From Paratrimastix pyriformis (Eukaryota > Preaxostyla > Paratrimastigidae): a stretch of 64,000 nucleotides of DNA. Under the pieces are notes generated by a model, which saw nothing but the letters and a program-made list of their open reading frames with translations, was not told the origin of the DNA and made no database searches. Below are positions 34,201 to 53,939 of the stretch, one piece after another. The translations under genes and the position numbers were made by a program. The stretch is taken from positions 491,501 through 555,500 of the forward strand of contig JAPMOS010000012.1 in assembly GCA_027972325.1 (NCBI GenBank), read 5' to 3'. How positions within the stretch are numbered: position 1 is the first letter of the stretch; the number at the start of each line of letters is the position of its first letter.

Positions 34201-35517
34201 ATGTCACCCAAATCAACGGCTCCAAAGAAGAAAGTTCCCGTCATCCAGGCAGGATCGAAGGCCGATTGGCGGGACTGGCTTATTGGACATCATGCCACAA
34301 TGCCACGCATTTGGCTCGAATTCCATAAGGCTCATTCTCCCGGCTGGAAACCCGATCAGGTCACCTACGAGGTCCGTGCTCTTCCCATTAACTGTCTCGG
34401 TGATTCGCAACCTATCCAGGACGCGGTGTCGACGGCACTTTGCTTTGGCTGGATCGACAGCACCGTCAAAGGCGGCGAGAACACCTTCTGCCGGCAATTT
34501 ACTCCTCGAAAAGCACGAAGCCAGTGGAGCCAACTCAACAAAAAGCGTGCCCGTAAAATGCTGAAAGAGGGTTTCATGACACCCGCGGGACTCCGCGCCC
34601 TGCCGCCCGACCTGCGGCCGGCCGGGAAGGCCACCGGGAAGGCCGAGGCGGAGGACGAGGCGGCGGAGGACGAGGACGACGGGAACAAGGAAGAAGTGGA
34701 AGAGGACAAGGAGATGGACGACGACGGCGGCGACGATGACGCGGATGACGACGACGCGGATGACGACGACGCGGATGACGACGACGCGGATGACGACGAC
34801 GCCGACAAGCACGGGGAAGCTGATGATGATGGAGCGGGGGAGGGTGGTGTACCCGAGGAAGGCGCCGAAGAGGAGAAGAAGACCGGCGACGGGCAGGAGG
34901 GCGAATCCGCAGCTTGCGCCGGGGGTGCAGAGGGGGATCCCGGCGAAGGAAAGGACGACGAGGCGACCCCAGAACACCCAACCGTCCCATCAAAGGGTCC
35001 ACCAAGTCTGTTGGCTCGGCCGTCTCCCCGGGCGTTGATGAACTTTCTACCCCGCTCCGATAGTCACCGCATTCCAACGCCGCGTCTACAATGCGCTCTG
35101 GTCGGTCGCTGGTCTCTGCCTCCCCCACCAACTCATCGCTTCTTTTCTGGTGGTCTCTTCTTCCCTGTGGTGGGCAGCGAGATCCCTCGGGGGAAGGTGA
35201 CCACGTACAAGGCCCTGGCGGCCCACCTGGTGTGTGCCAGCAGCCAGGCTGTGGGGCAGGCCCTCAAGAAGAACCCTTTCGCCCCTCGGGTCCCCTGCCA
35301 TCGAGTGGTGGCCTCCGACGGGACCATCGGGGGCTTTATGGGGCAACGCGAGGGTGCGTCCATTGAGCGGAAGGTGCGCCTGCTGCGGGGAGAGGGCGTC
35401 GATGTGACCCGCGCCTCCAAGGAACGTCGAGTGGCAAAGGGTCTTCGAAGGTACGCCCCAAAGACGGTCTATTCGATCACCCGTCTCGCGGAGACCCTCT
35501 GGACTTGGGACCACTGA
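34201..35517 (+). CDS. YdeI/OmpD-associated-like domain fused to an O6-alkylguanine-DNA alkyltransferase (MGMT) domain
   Basis: Four exons (34201-34371, 34420-34996, 35064-35104, 35182-35517) sum to exactly 375 codons. The N-terminal part matches the YdeI/OmpD-associated family: WRDWLIGHHATMPRIWLEFH, ALCFGWIDSTVKGGENTFCR, then FTPRKARSQWSQLNKKRARK. A long acidic linker with DDDDA repeats follows. The C-terminal part is the methyltransferase domain: TAFQRRVYNALWS joined to IPRGKVTTYKALAAHL, then NPFAPRVPCHRVVASDGTIG with the acceptor cysteine in PCHRV. MGMT takes an alkyl group from O6-guanine onto this Cys. The position usually occupied by the DNA-flipping Arg (A-R-A-V in most homologues) reads S-Q-A-V here. 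The first intron is 48 bp, stop-free and in frame, so unspliced RNA would still be readable. The role of the YdeI domain is unknown to me. Confidence 0.85.
   Translation: MSPKSTAPKKKVPVIQAGSKADWRDWLIGHHATMPRIWLEFHKAHSPGWKPDQVTYEVRALPINCLGDSQPIQDAVSTALCFGWIDSTVKGGENTFCRQFTPRKARSQWSQLNKKRARKMLKEGFMTPAGLRALPPDLRPAGKATGKAEAEDEAAEDEDDGNKEEVEEDKEMDDDGGDDDADDDDADDDDADDDDADDDDADKHGEADDDGAGEGGVPEEGAEEEKKTGDGQEGESAACAGGAEGDPGEGKDDEATPEHPTVPSKGPPSLLARPSPRALMNFLPRSDSHRIPTPRLQCALVGRWSLPPPPTHRFFSGGLFFPVVGSEIPRGKVTTYKALAAHLVCASSQAVGQALKKNPFAPRVPCHRVVASDGTIGGFMGQREGASIERKVRLLRGEGVDVTRASKERRVAKGLRRYAPKTVYSITRLAETLWTWDH
34737..34803 (+). repeat. 15-bp in-frame repeat encoding DDDDA
   Basis: Four to five copies of a GAC/GAT/GCG unit lie inside exon 2 of the MGMT fusion, making the core of the acidic linker. 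Confidence 0.85.
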
Positions 35518-35852
35518 TCAACGTGGGTGGCTCTCTGTGATTGATCCGCATGTCATTTCAAACATGCCGTCAGCTGCTGCGCCGAGATTTTTTTGTGTGT
35601 GTGTGTGTGTGGAGATTCTGGCGGGCTCATCCTAAATCTCGAATCGGAGAATTCACGAACTTGAGCGAATCTGTCAGTTAAACCGGGGCTAAATACCTCT
35701 TTCGAAAGTCTGCATTCCTCTCTGCCCTGAACGTTGTTCCCCGATGGCAAGCTCCTCCCATCCACTTTTGGGTTCTTTGGTGCCATCTTTGTCATAAACG
35801 CAATTTCCCGCAAAATCTCATCCTTTTTTACAATCTCGCATTACACCCAGAC
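35518..35852 (+). other. Intergenic region between the MGMT fusion and NUBP1
   Basis: These 335 bp are much less GC-rich than most of the window and hold a short GT repeat near 35594-35611. The region should contain the 3' end of the MGMT-fusion transcript and the NUBP1 promoter. I see no further gene. Confidence 0.6.
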
Positions 35853-37069
35853 ATGTCTTGTGGCGGCTGTAACAACCCTGAACAAGCTAAGTCTGAAGGT
35901 GTGTAGCGTGAGCTGTCGGGACACGCGTTCTAATGATTCGTTAAATAGGCAAGTGTGCCGGCTGCCCCATGCGTGGGCAGTGCTCTGGCAGCTGCGGTGG
36001 TGCTGCTCCTGTCGACCCCGGTTTGTGGACTTCTTTCTTCATTTGGCTGAGCCACTCTCCCCTCTTCTGTCAGATCTGGCGGCCATTGCCACCAAGATGT
36101 CCAATGTTGCCCACAAGGTGCTGGTTCTTTCCGGCAAGGGTGGTGTCGGGAAGAGCACCGTCTCTGCCCAGATCGCGTGGGCCCTTTCTCTGCAGAACCG
36201 CCGGGTCGGACTCCTGGATCTCGACATCTGCGGGCCTTCGATCCCTCGCATGCTCGGCATTGAAAACGAATCGATTCACGCCTCCGGCTCCGGCTGGGCC
36301 CCGGTGAGCGTCAATGAGAACCTCTCCGTCATGTCGATTGGCTTCCTTCTCCCATCCAAGAACGATGCCGTCATCTGGAGGGGTCCCCGCAAGAACGGTT
36401 TGTTGTCGAGGTCGCCGTTCTTCCGCACACCTTCTTCGCCCTCATAGGTCTCATCAAGCAGTTCCTCAAGGACACTGATTGGGGCGACCTTGACTACCTC
36501 GTCATCGACACTCCCCCCGGGACTTCCGACGAGCACATTTCCATTGTCCAGTATCTGAAGGATGCTGGCATTGATGGGGCCGTGATTGTCACCACCCCCC
36601 AGGAGGTGTCTCTCCTCGCCGTCCGCAAGGAGATCACCTTCTGCCGCAAGACGGGCGTCAAGGTGCTGGGCGTCATCGAGAACATGTCCGGCTTCATCTG
36701 CCCCTGCTGCAAGCACGAGACCAAGGTCTTCAACCCCTCGACGGGCGGGGCCCAGCGGATGTGCGAGGAGATGTCGTGCCCCTTCCTGGGCCCGCTGCCG
36801 CTGGACCCGTCCCTGGGCATGTGCGGCGAGTCGGGGGTCTCCCTCATCGAGAAGATGCCCGAGTCGCTGGCCGCGGCCCCCATGCGGACCCTCTTCGACT
36901 GTCTGCTGCCGCCCCTCTGCCGCCCTCTGACCACGCTTACATGCCCCCTTCGCCTTTTTCCTTTTCATCAGCCGTGGTTCGGGTCGTGGAGCACCCCGAG
37001 ACGGTCCCCGCCCCCGCCCCCGCCCCCGAGTCGCCCGCATCCACATCTCCCGCCGCCCCCGCCTCCTAA
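35853..37069 (+). CDS. NUBP1: NUBP1/Nbp35, cytosolic Fe-S cluster scaffold P-loop NTPase
   Basis: Nbp35 is half of the Nbp35-Cfd1 scaffold that builds Fe-S clusters for cytosolic and nuclear proteins. Five exons (35853-35898, 35949-36020, 36074-36397, 36448-36900, 36972-37069) sum to exactly 331 codons, matching the family. The N-terminal ferredoxin-like cysteines are present (MSCGGCNN, then [10 protein letters not shown]). The deviant Walker A is [19 protein letters not shown], followed by [41 protein letters not shown] and [15 protein letters not shown]. The bridging CPxC-type pair is [11 protein letters not shown]. The spacing from the first Cys pair to CxxC differs slightly from the classical C-X13-C. 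This gene has the least GTC-like donors (one of four; two are GTTTGT). Confidence 0.96.
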
Positions 37070-37536
37070 GCCTCCCGCCTGATCCCCCGCCTCCTCACCA
37101 CCGAACTGTCCGCAGAACCATGCTCCCTTCCATCCCCCTTCTCCGACTCGGACTCGGACTCGGCCTCCTTTTTGCCCTCGGCCACACCCGCCGACGGGTG
37201 GATCGGCCTCTGTGGATCCCTCCCCTCCCGCATTTTAAAGGACCAGGAATATCCGTCCGTGTGTTTGGGCGGCTTTCTTTTGGAAGAAGTCGATCGATCG
37301 CAGTTGCAGCGACCTCGTCCCGTCGGGGCGTCCGAGGGGAGGAGCCGAGAAGGGGAGGGGGGGAGGGGGGGGGGAGGGGGAGGGGAGGGAGGGGGAGGGA
37401 GGGGGAGCACCGAGCGAGACCAAAATGTACAGGCGCTCGCGTGTCGGAGGGCTGTTGGCCCTTCCGAGGGATGACGGGAGCCGAGGAGGGAGAGAGAGAG
37501 TCGCGGAGGGGGAGAGTCGAGGGGGCGGGGTCATCA
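37070..37536. other. Convergent 3' region, NUBP1 / CSPP1-like gene
   Basis: The region includes a G/A-rich tract at 37340-37410 and ends of both transcripts. The last exon of the CSPP1-like gene may extend into it (its frames stay open to 37235). No independent gene is seen. Confidence 0.45.
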
Positions 37537-46639
<9,103 letters not shown>

Positions 46640-46827
46640 TCGGACGGTTTATGGAGTTTGGCAATAGTGCCTCTTAGGGGACATACGCCCCCGGCCGGGT
46701 CATTCAAGAAAGCGACTCATCTGTCGTCCGTCGAGGAAACGCACTCGATCAAGACTGTGGACACGAACACACCATGAGCACTTCACCCATCTTTTCAGTG
46801 TCCATGAACAAAACGGAAAAAGTACAA

Positions 46828-47731
46828 TTACAGAAAGGCCTCTGCGTCGCGCACGAGTTCGACTAACTCTGTGGCCGAAAGAGAGAGTGCTTCGGGGGCA
46901 GAGAGGTGGATCGGTGGTGAACACTCTCGACAAAGAGCCTGCATCTGATAGCCGTTCGCGGGCGGCATGAAAGAGGACAGTTGTTTCTGCGGTAAGAAGG
47001 AGGGAGATGATGGTTCCAAAGTCATGATCTGCAGACGGGTTTCATTTCGGGCAGGGAACAGATGGCCTTGTATGTGGAGCCTCCCAGTGGCACGATGAGT
47101 GTGGGACCCGTTGCTGCCCCATAGAACAATGTTTCGAGCTATGAGAGAGAAAGAAAGAAAGAGAAATTCAGGAGCCAAATCCAAAAGAGCTGAAAGGAAT
47201 CGAACCTTCTGGAAGAGAGAGCAGTCGGTCTGTTGCAAAGTGGCAGCGAGATACATGCTCTCATCGGCACTCAAGAAACAAGGTCCAACTCCGTTCGCAT
47301 TTTGGATTTCTAATGACACCAAAGCCACAATGTGTCCGGGCTCGATGGCACTTGAATGACTAAGATCGAAAGGAGATCAACAAAGAAACGCCCGACCAAG
47401 CCATGCAAACCTGTAGGCGGTGACGTCAATCGAAAAATCTGCAAATGGTTTTGATGAGCAAAATGCACGCCGGAACAGCCAGACCGACACCCTTCCAAGT
47501 GATCGGTGGTCTCTCCCCGCAAAGCAAATGAGGGGCAATGGGAAGAAGAACTGTGATGCGACAGATTGTGCGAGGAACGAGTCGGGCGGTGTGTATCATC
47601 TCTAGGGCCAGGCGACTATCGGGAAGTCGATGGAAAAAGAGGATGCCCCCAGATTTCTTTGCGGGCGCATAATTGACCATCGAAGAAGCCACCGCTGGAG
47701 GAGGTAAAAGGGAGATGGCAGGAGGTTGCAT
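46828..47731 (-). CDS. Unrecognised 227-residue protein
   Basis: Five exons (47491-47731, 47411-47438, 47206-47359, 47037-47138, 46828-46986) with GT-AG introns sum to exactly 228 codons. The product includes [88 protein letters not shown] and [20 protein letters not shown]. The alternating hydrophobic pattern suggests a compact, beta-rich domain. I see no signal peptide, membrane segment or known motif. An alternative is that introns 3 and 4 are not spliced, because that frame also stays open; the pyrimidine-rich acceptor CTCATAG favours splicing. The start at 47731 could instead be the internal Met near 47597. The gene is divergent from fibrillarin and upstream of the CSPP1-like gene on the same strand. 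Confidence 0.6.
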
Positions 47732-47854
47732 GACAGAAAGTGTGTGTGTACGGCGAGCGGGTTCGCTGCGGGAGACCCAAAAAGGGATCGAGGAAAAGAA
47801 GGGCAGAGACAGTCAGCCGCACCCGGGCAATTTCATCCATCAACAAAAAAAGCA
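47732..47854. promoter_or_regulatory. 123-bp spacer between divergent start codons (227-residue protein / fibrillarin)
   Basis: This is bounded by ATG at 47731 (minus) and ATG at 47855 (plus). It presumably holds the promoter of both genes. No TATA box is obvious. Confidence 0.4.
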
Positions 47855-49155
47855 ATGCGCGGTGACGCTGGTTTGTTTTTTGGTGCTCGTCTCTTGGTCG
47901 CCCTCAATTCATGTCCCTTTCACTTTCTTAGGACGCGGACGCGGTTTCGGTGGTCGGGGCGGTTCTCGGGGCGGTTCTCGTGGTGGATTCGGTGGCGGCC
48001 GTGGTGGCTTCGGCGGCCGTGGTGGCAGCCGTGGCGGTGGCCGTGGTGGCTTCGGTGGTCGCGGTGGTCGCGGCGGCGGCCGCGGTGGTCGCGGCGGCGC
48101 GCGGGGTGGCATGAAGGGTGGCCAGAAGGTGGTCATTGAGCCTCATGCTCGCCACGAAGGTGTCTTCATTCTGCGCGGCAAGGAGGATGCCCTTGTTACT
48201 CGCAACTTGGTTCCTGGTGACACCGTTTATGGCGAGAAGCGCGTTTCTGCCGACGTCTGTTTCATTTGACCACATCTCTCATTACCATCTTGTTATCCCT
48301 CCCCAACTCCCCTCCCTGGTTTCCGTTTCTTTTTTTGATCTAGGATCCGGCCAACCCCGGTCAGAAGATCGAGTACCGTGTTTGGAATCCCTTCCGCTCG
48401 AAGCTCGGTGCCGCTACTCTTGGTGGTGTTGACAACATTTGGATTAAGCCCGGCACTAAGCTGCTCTATCTTGGTGCTGCCTCTGGCACCACTGTTTCTC
48501 ACTGCGCCGATATTGTTGGCCCTGTCTGTGGAGCGTTTCTTCTCGCATCCTCATTGTTCCGTTCACTCGTTTCCCTGCATCTCCACTTATACACAGACTG
48601 GTCTCGTTTATGCCGTTGAGTTCTCTCACCGCTCTGGCCGTGATCTTCTCGGCGTTGCCCAACGCCGCACCAACATTATCCCCATTATTGAGGATGCTCG
48701 GCACCCCCACAAGTATCGCATGCTTGTTGGTCTGTGTTCGAAGAAAACTCCACTTTTGGGTGCGCATGATGCACACACGCGCACACAAAAAAATATCGCG
48801 CTCTATGCCGTTTTGTTTCTCATCTTCATTTCGTACTCTCCTTTCTCCTTCAGGTATGGTTGACACCATCTTCGCTGATGTTGCCCAGCCCAACCAGGCC
48901 CAGATCGTGGCCATCAACGCCAAGGCTTTCCTGAAGAACGGCGGCCACCTTGTGCTGTCCATCAAGGCCAACTGCATCGACTCCACCGTCCCTGCCGCGG
49001 TTGTCTTTGCCCGCGAGGTCAAGAAGCTCCAGCAGGAGAACTTCCGCCCCCATGAGCAGCTGACCCTGGAGCCCTACGAGCGTGACCACGCCGTCGTGGT
49101 GTGCTCGTACCGGCCCACCAAGAAGAGCCGCGAGGATGCCAAGAAGGACGAATAA
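47855..49155 (+). CDS. FBL: Fibrillarin, box C/D snoRNP 2'-O-methyltransferase
   Basis: Fibrillarin methylates rRNA ribose (and histone H2A Gln in some species) in the nucleolus. Five exons (47855-47861, 47932-48254, 48344-48523, 48597-48729, 48854-49155) sum to exactly 315 codons, the usual length. The first coding exon is only seven bases (ATGCGCG). With exon 2 it gives [13 protein letters not shown], the start of a Gly/Arg-rich domain. The methyltransferase fold is intact: [33 protein letters not shown] (SAM motif), [47 protein letters not shown] and [13 protein letters not shown]-type [12 protein letters not shown]. Three of four donors are GTCTGT. The introns are T-rich and carry no repeats or poly-C. 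Confidence 0.97.
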
Positions 49156-49452
49156 GCGCCCCGCTCTGCGCCGTTTCTCTCCTCTCCGCCCTCCCTCCCG
49201 CCAGCCCGCTTTGCCGACTACTTTCGCGTCTCGCTCTCGCCTCTTTTCTCTCTCTGTTCCGTCGTGGTTTCATTAACCAGAGATGCTTGCGCCGGGGTCT
49301 GCCCGCCCCCGTGCTTTTCTCCGTCGCGTGCGTTCGTTGGTCCCGACAACACACGGTCCCTGACCTTCCCGCGGCGTTCCCCTTGTCTTCTGGGTCGGTC
49401 GGGTCATGTCCCCTTGATATTTGAGGAAACCCCGGAGGGGTTCTCCACCCGC

Positions 49453-52400
49453 TTACGGATGCACGGCGCTGCTCCACCACTCGGGCTCGACCCCGGCCAG
49501 GGCGGTGGTGCTCGGGTAGACCAGCTCCAGGTCGCGGCTCTCGCCCGGGAGCAGGGTCACCATGTTGTCGCTCCACAGGGCCGGCGCCACCTCCTGGCCG
49601 GCCTTGTCCACGGGTCGCAGGTAGATCTGGGCCGGGCCACGAGATGGCGTGTGAGGTGAAGGGGGCAGCGGGCGGGGAGACGGAGCGAGGGGGGGCAGGG
49701 GGCGAGCGCAGACCATGAAGGCGAGGGCCCCGCCGCCGGCGTGGGTCACCCGGACGGTGGCTTGGCTCTGGGTGTCCGAGATGGGCCGGCTGGCCAGCAG
49801 GGCGGCCGTGACCTTGGTGGGGGCCATCTGGCTCATCTCCGTGTAGTTGGCGTACACCTTGCATGGCTGCGCGATCCCATCCGATGATGGTGGGTCGAGA
49901 TGATGATTGGTGAGGCTCGTGCCGCCCAGGCGGGGGGCAGGCGAGGGGGCGCCGCCGCCCACGGACGGTGTGGTTCCAGTCGGTGCTTGCCCAGTCGAGG
50001 ACGTCCTCCTGGGGGCCGGCCCAGTACCAGTTGTCGCCCTCCCAGGGGTCCTGCTCCGAGAGGCGCCACCGGAGCTGCATGAAGACCAGGCTGCTCGCGT
50101 TGGCCATGATGTCCCGCACGCTGCCCGCCTGGGCCACCCCGTCGGCCTTCAGTGCCCGCATCGTCCACGTCCGATCCCCGAACCAGGCACCCTGCTCCCA
50201 CGCCGCGCCCGACCGCGGCCCGGAGGAGTGAGGCATGGCGGGTGGCACAGAGAGGCAGCCCTTCAGCAGACAGCACGCACACAGGGCAGACGAAGCAGCC
50301 GAGGGGTGGGGGGGGGGCGGGGGCCGCGGGGCGGCGGACGTTGGGCAGGTAGCTGGTGGCCTGCACCTGGACCCCGGCGGGGATGTCCATGTAGCGGCTG
50401 TTCACCAGCCAGACGGTGGCGTCGTTGGGCGAGTACATGGCGTGCAGCGGCTCGCAGGCCTGGCAGACCCCCCACGCCACGACATCACATTGGGCACCTT
50501 CTCGACACCCATCCCCCAGGCCTCATCCCCCTCCCATCCGGGCTCCGGCTCGCCCCACTGTGGCCTCTCATCCGCACCGCCGGTTCCGGGCAGCGTGAAG
50601 GGGGCAGACCTTCTTGGTGCCGAAGTAGGAGCCACCGGGGACCAGGAAGTAATCGTAAAGGTGCCTGGATGGAAGGCAGTGGTGACCGGGTGGGTGAGTC
50701 ATACATGGGGGGGGGGGGGGGGCATCCGGGCGGGCAGGGGCGGGGCCCGGACCAGATCATGGATGGGAAGCTATTGCCGAGCATCCACTGGATGACCCCC
50801 GTGCTGCGGGTGTACTTGTTGCGCGAGTAGGCCTCGAACATGGCCCGGTGGCTCTCTGGACACCCCCAGCCCATCCCCCACATCAGACGGGTCGCGGATG
50901 TCGTGTGAGAAGAGGCCAGGCGAGGCGTTGGGTGGGGCACGATGGTCAACGCCGGGGGCGGGGTGTCCGAGGTGCCGAGGAGTCGGAGGCGGTGGGGGTG
51001 GCGGCCCGACCGTAGGCTGCGATCTGGGACTTGTAGGAGAACTCGCGGGCCGAGGAGGAGGGCCCGTAGCGCCTCTCGAGGGGCCCCGCGAAGGCGTCCA
51101 GCGAGCGGAAGTGGCCGAACTGGGCGCCGCAGTGCCAGTTCCAGGCGGGGTTGATGGGCCACATGTGCTCGGGGGCCACCGTACGGGCCAGCGAGCCCAG
51201 CGTCAGCGGGGCCTCGCCCGGGCCGCCCTCGGTGAGGAACCCGTAGGCGGCCCCGTTCTCGGGCAGCCCGGCCTGGTCGCCCTCCAGGAAGTACACCGGC
51301 GGCACGTAGCTGGCGGGCGGGCAGAGGCAGGGCCGGGAGCGGATGGTTGGGATTGGGATTGGGGTGTCGGAGGGGTGGCCAGGGGGCGAGCGAGTGCCAA
51401 GCAGGCGGCAGGCAGGCAAGCTGTGCGCATCCGCGCGGACCTGTAAGGGCCGCTCATCTTGACGGCCGTGGGGCCGGTCAGGGTGCTGACCATGTTCGAG
51501 GCGGCCGCCACTGCCGCCAGCCAGCCAGCCACCCACCCAACAAACAAGGGGGGAGTTATGGCGCACCATCCGCAGAGCGGCTTCGCGAGAACGGTGGCGG
51601 GGTCGTGGGAACTGGCTGGCCCAAGGCAGCGGCGTCTCGAGCGGGGGGCCCGGGCGGGGGCGGCGGGGCGGACCGGTGGGGGTGGGCCACTGCTGGGCGC
51701 GGAGGCTGTCGAGGTAGAGCTGCTCGACGTCCTTGGGGGGCAGCGTGTCCGAGCTGTACCAGAAGGACAGCACGCTGGGGTGGATGCGCAGCCGGCGGGC
51801 CTGGTCCTGCATCGAGCCGCCCGCCACCCGGTACTGGTCGGGGCCCCAGTGGTCCCAGCTGCACACCCCAGGGTAGCCCCACCGCCACACCCGCGCGCCA
51901 AGCAGTGAGCGGGGGGTCTCAGGGCGGGGATGGGCGGGGGGGGGGGGGGGGGGGGGGGGGTCTCAGGGCGGGCGACGGACTGTTGCCAGCTGTCGCAGCA
52001 GCACCAGCCGGGGATGATGACGATGCCCAGCTCGTCGGCCAGCTCGAAGAAGGTATCGTCCTGCGGGAGCACAACAGGGGGGCATCAAGAAATGTTCGGG
52101 GGGAGACGCACGCTGGCTCCTGGCGTGCCTGGTGCGGGCAAGGCCCCTTGCGGGCGGGAGTGGTGCGTGCGTGGGCGGGCGGGGCGTGCGGACCTCCATC
52201 TTGCCCTCGAGGCGGACCGTGTTGAGGCCCATATCGAGCACGTAGCGCAGCTCGGCCAGCTGGCGGTCGCGGGACATGCGCAGGAAGAGGTCCGGCGACC
52301 AGCCCGCACCGCGGATGAGCAGGGGCACCCCGTTGATGCGGTAGAGCCGCACGGGCCGGTTGGGCTTGGGGCCGGCCGGGCTCAGGGTCACCAGCTCGTC

Positions 52401-53759
52401 GGTCACCGTGCGCAGCCCGAACCGGGTCTGGTACTCATCCGAGGACACGCCCCCTGCGCATCATCGCAGGTCGTCGCAGGTGGGCGTGAGTCGTCGGCGT
52501 GAGTGAGGAGGGGCGACCCACCCGCGGCGGGGCAGACCCTGGGTCGTGAAGCGGGCCGCCAGCGAGTAGAGCGACGGGCTGCCCATCTGGGCGGGCCACC
52601 AGGGCTTGGGGTCGGCCACCACGAGGCCCGGGTAGTCCGCGGCCAGGAGGGTAACCTGACCATCGACACAGCGCAACCCTGAGCAAAGGCAGCACGGGGG
52701 GAGGGGGGGAGGGGGAGGGGGACTCCAGCGACGGCATGGATGCCCGGGCTGAGGGGTCGACCTGTGCCTGCTGGTTGGGGGCGAGGGTGACGTCCTTCCC
52801 GATGGTCAGGCCCAGCTCGGCGATGGCCACCTCCAGCCGCCCCTGGACGGCCTGCGAGCCGTAGTTGGTCACCTGCAGGCACCCCACCCCGAGAAGAGAG
52901 GACCGAGCGGGACCCCAGAGCCCCCCGGTGTTGGTGCTTGGGCGACGAGCGGGGTGCTTGGACGAGGAGCGGGGTGCTTGGACGAGGAGCGGGGTGCTTG
53001 GACGAGGAGCGGGGTGCCGGCAGGCGGACCTCGAGCATGATGTCCAGGCGGGCCTTCCCCAGGCCGCCCACCCAGGTGGTGTTGACCAGCCCGTGGGCGA
53101 CACCCACCGAGTTGGGCAGCTGGAGCAATTCCACCTCCCGCCAGATACCCTAAGAGCGCCAGTCAAGTGTGAGGGTTGGTCGGCGGCGGGGGGGTGGAGG
53201 AGACCATATTCTGGTCAGGGGGCAGAGGAGCCCAGTCGACGAAGGAAATGGCCAGGTCGACATCGGTCGGGGCGTGAATGGTGTTCTGCGGGCGCCACAG
53301 GGTCACCTGGAGGTCATTGCTGCCCGGCTTGGAGGCCGCGGTCACATCAATATCGAAGAGCCGGAAGGGTCCCATCATGTCGGACGAGGTCGCAACGACC
53401 ACATTGTTGACACGAACTTCCGCCCGATAGTTGACACCGTGGAAGCGCAGCAAAATACGTCCAGAGGTATCCGCGAGAGAGAAAGATGTGCTGAAGACCC
53501 ACGGAACCTGGAGGGGGGGAAAAATGAGACGCAAAAAATGGCCACAAAAGCAGACGTTAAACGGGTCACTCGAAACATTCTGCAGGACAGTGTCATACCA
53601 CCAATCGGTATACAAGCCATTTTGAATCAGTCCCGCAAAGACAGTGCAAGGGACGGCGACTGGATACGAAGGACCTCCAGCGGAGGATTTCATTGTCCAT
53701 TTGGAGAGCGGAAGCGCAAGGGCCGCAACCGCGAAGAAGAGGAGAGCCCAGAGACGCAT
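49453..53759 (-). CDS. Secreted GH2 exo-beta-D-glucosaminidase (CsxA-like)
   Basis: This enzyme type removes glucosamine from the non-reducing end of chitosan oligosaccharides. Sixteen exons between 53759 and 49453 sum to exactly 860 codons: 53556-53759, 53205-53507, 53030-53149, 52762-52872, 52538-52655, 52194-52453, 51981-52060, 51674-51858, 51441-51510, 51011-51309, 50753-50855, 50610-50664, 50340-50459, 49967-50191, 49714-49866 and 49453-49626. A signal peptide opens it (MRLWALLFFAVAALA). The alignment to the Amycolatopsis CsxA family is close throughout: SKWTMKSSAGGPSYPVAVP, VDWAPLPPDQNM, PLLIRGAGWSPDLFLRMSRD, LNTVRLEGKME, IPGWCCCDSW, FWYSSDTLPP (catalytic acid Asp), VPPVYFLEGDQAG, then FLTEGGPGEAPLTL (nucleophile Glu), and TGVIQWML. 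It has no carbohydrate-binding tail. All 15 donors begin GTC. Confidence 0.93.
52930..53022. repeat. 19-bp minisatellite in glucosaminidase intron 3
   Basis: Four copies of a 19-bp unit (GCTTGGACGAGGAGCGGGGT) lie between the exons at 53030-53149 and 52762-52872. Confidence 0.85.
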
Positions 53760-53939
53760 ACTTCGAGTCTCCGGTGCCGGGCGTTGGATGCGAACCGGGC
53801 GCCTGGACCGGCAACACGCGACGACGGGTCACAAGCATAAGTTCGTTGTGTTCCGCGAATCGGAGGGGAAACGTACAGCAGAAACCAGAACACTCGGATG
53901 GGAGAGATGGGAGGGGGGGGGGGGAGAGGGGAGGGAGGT

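Noticed and set aside
47037-47360. Unspliced continuation of the 227-residue protein through 47139-47205
   Set aside because: That frame is open, but the interval has a pyrimidine-rich tract and AG acceptor. The spliced version gives an exact codon sum with a second well-formed intron.
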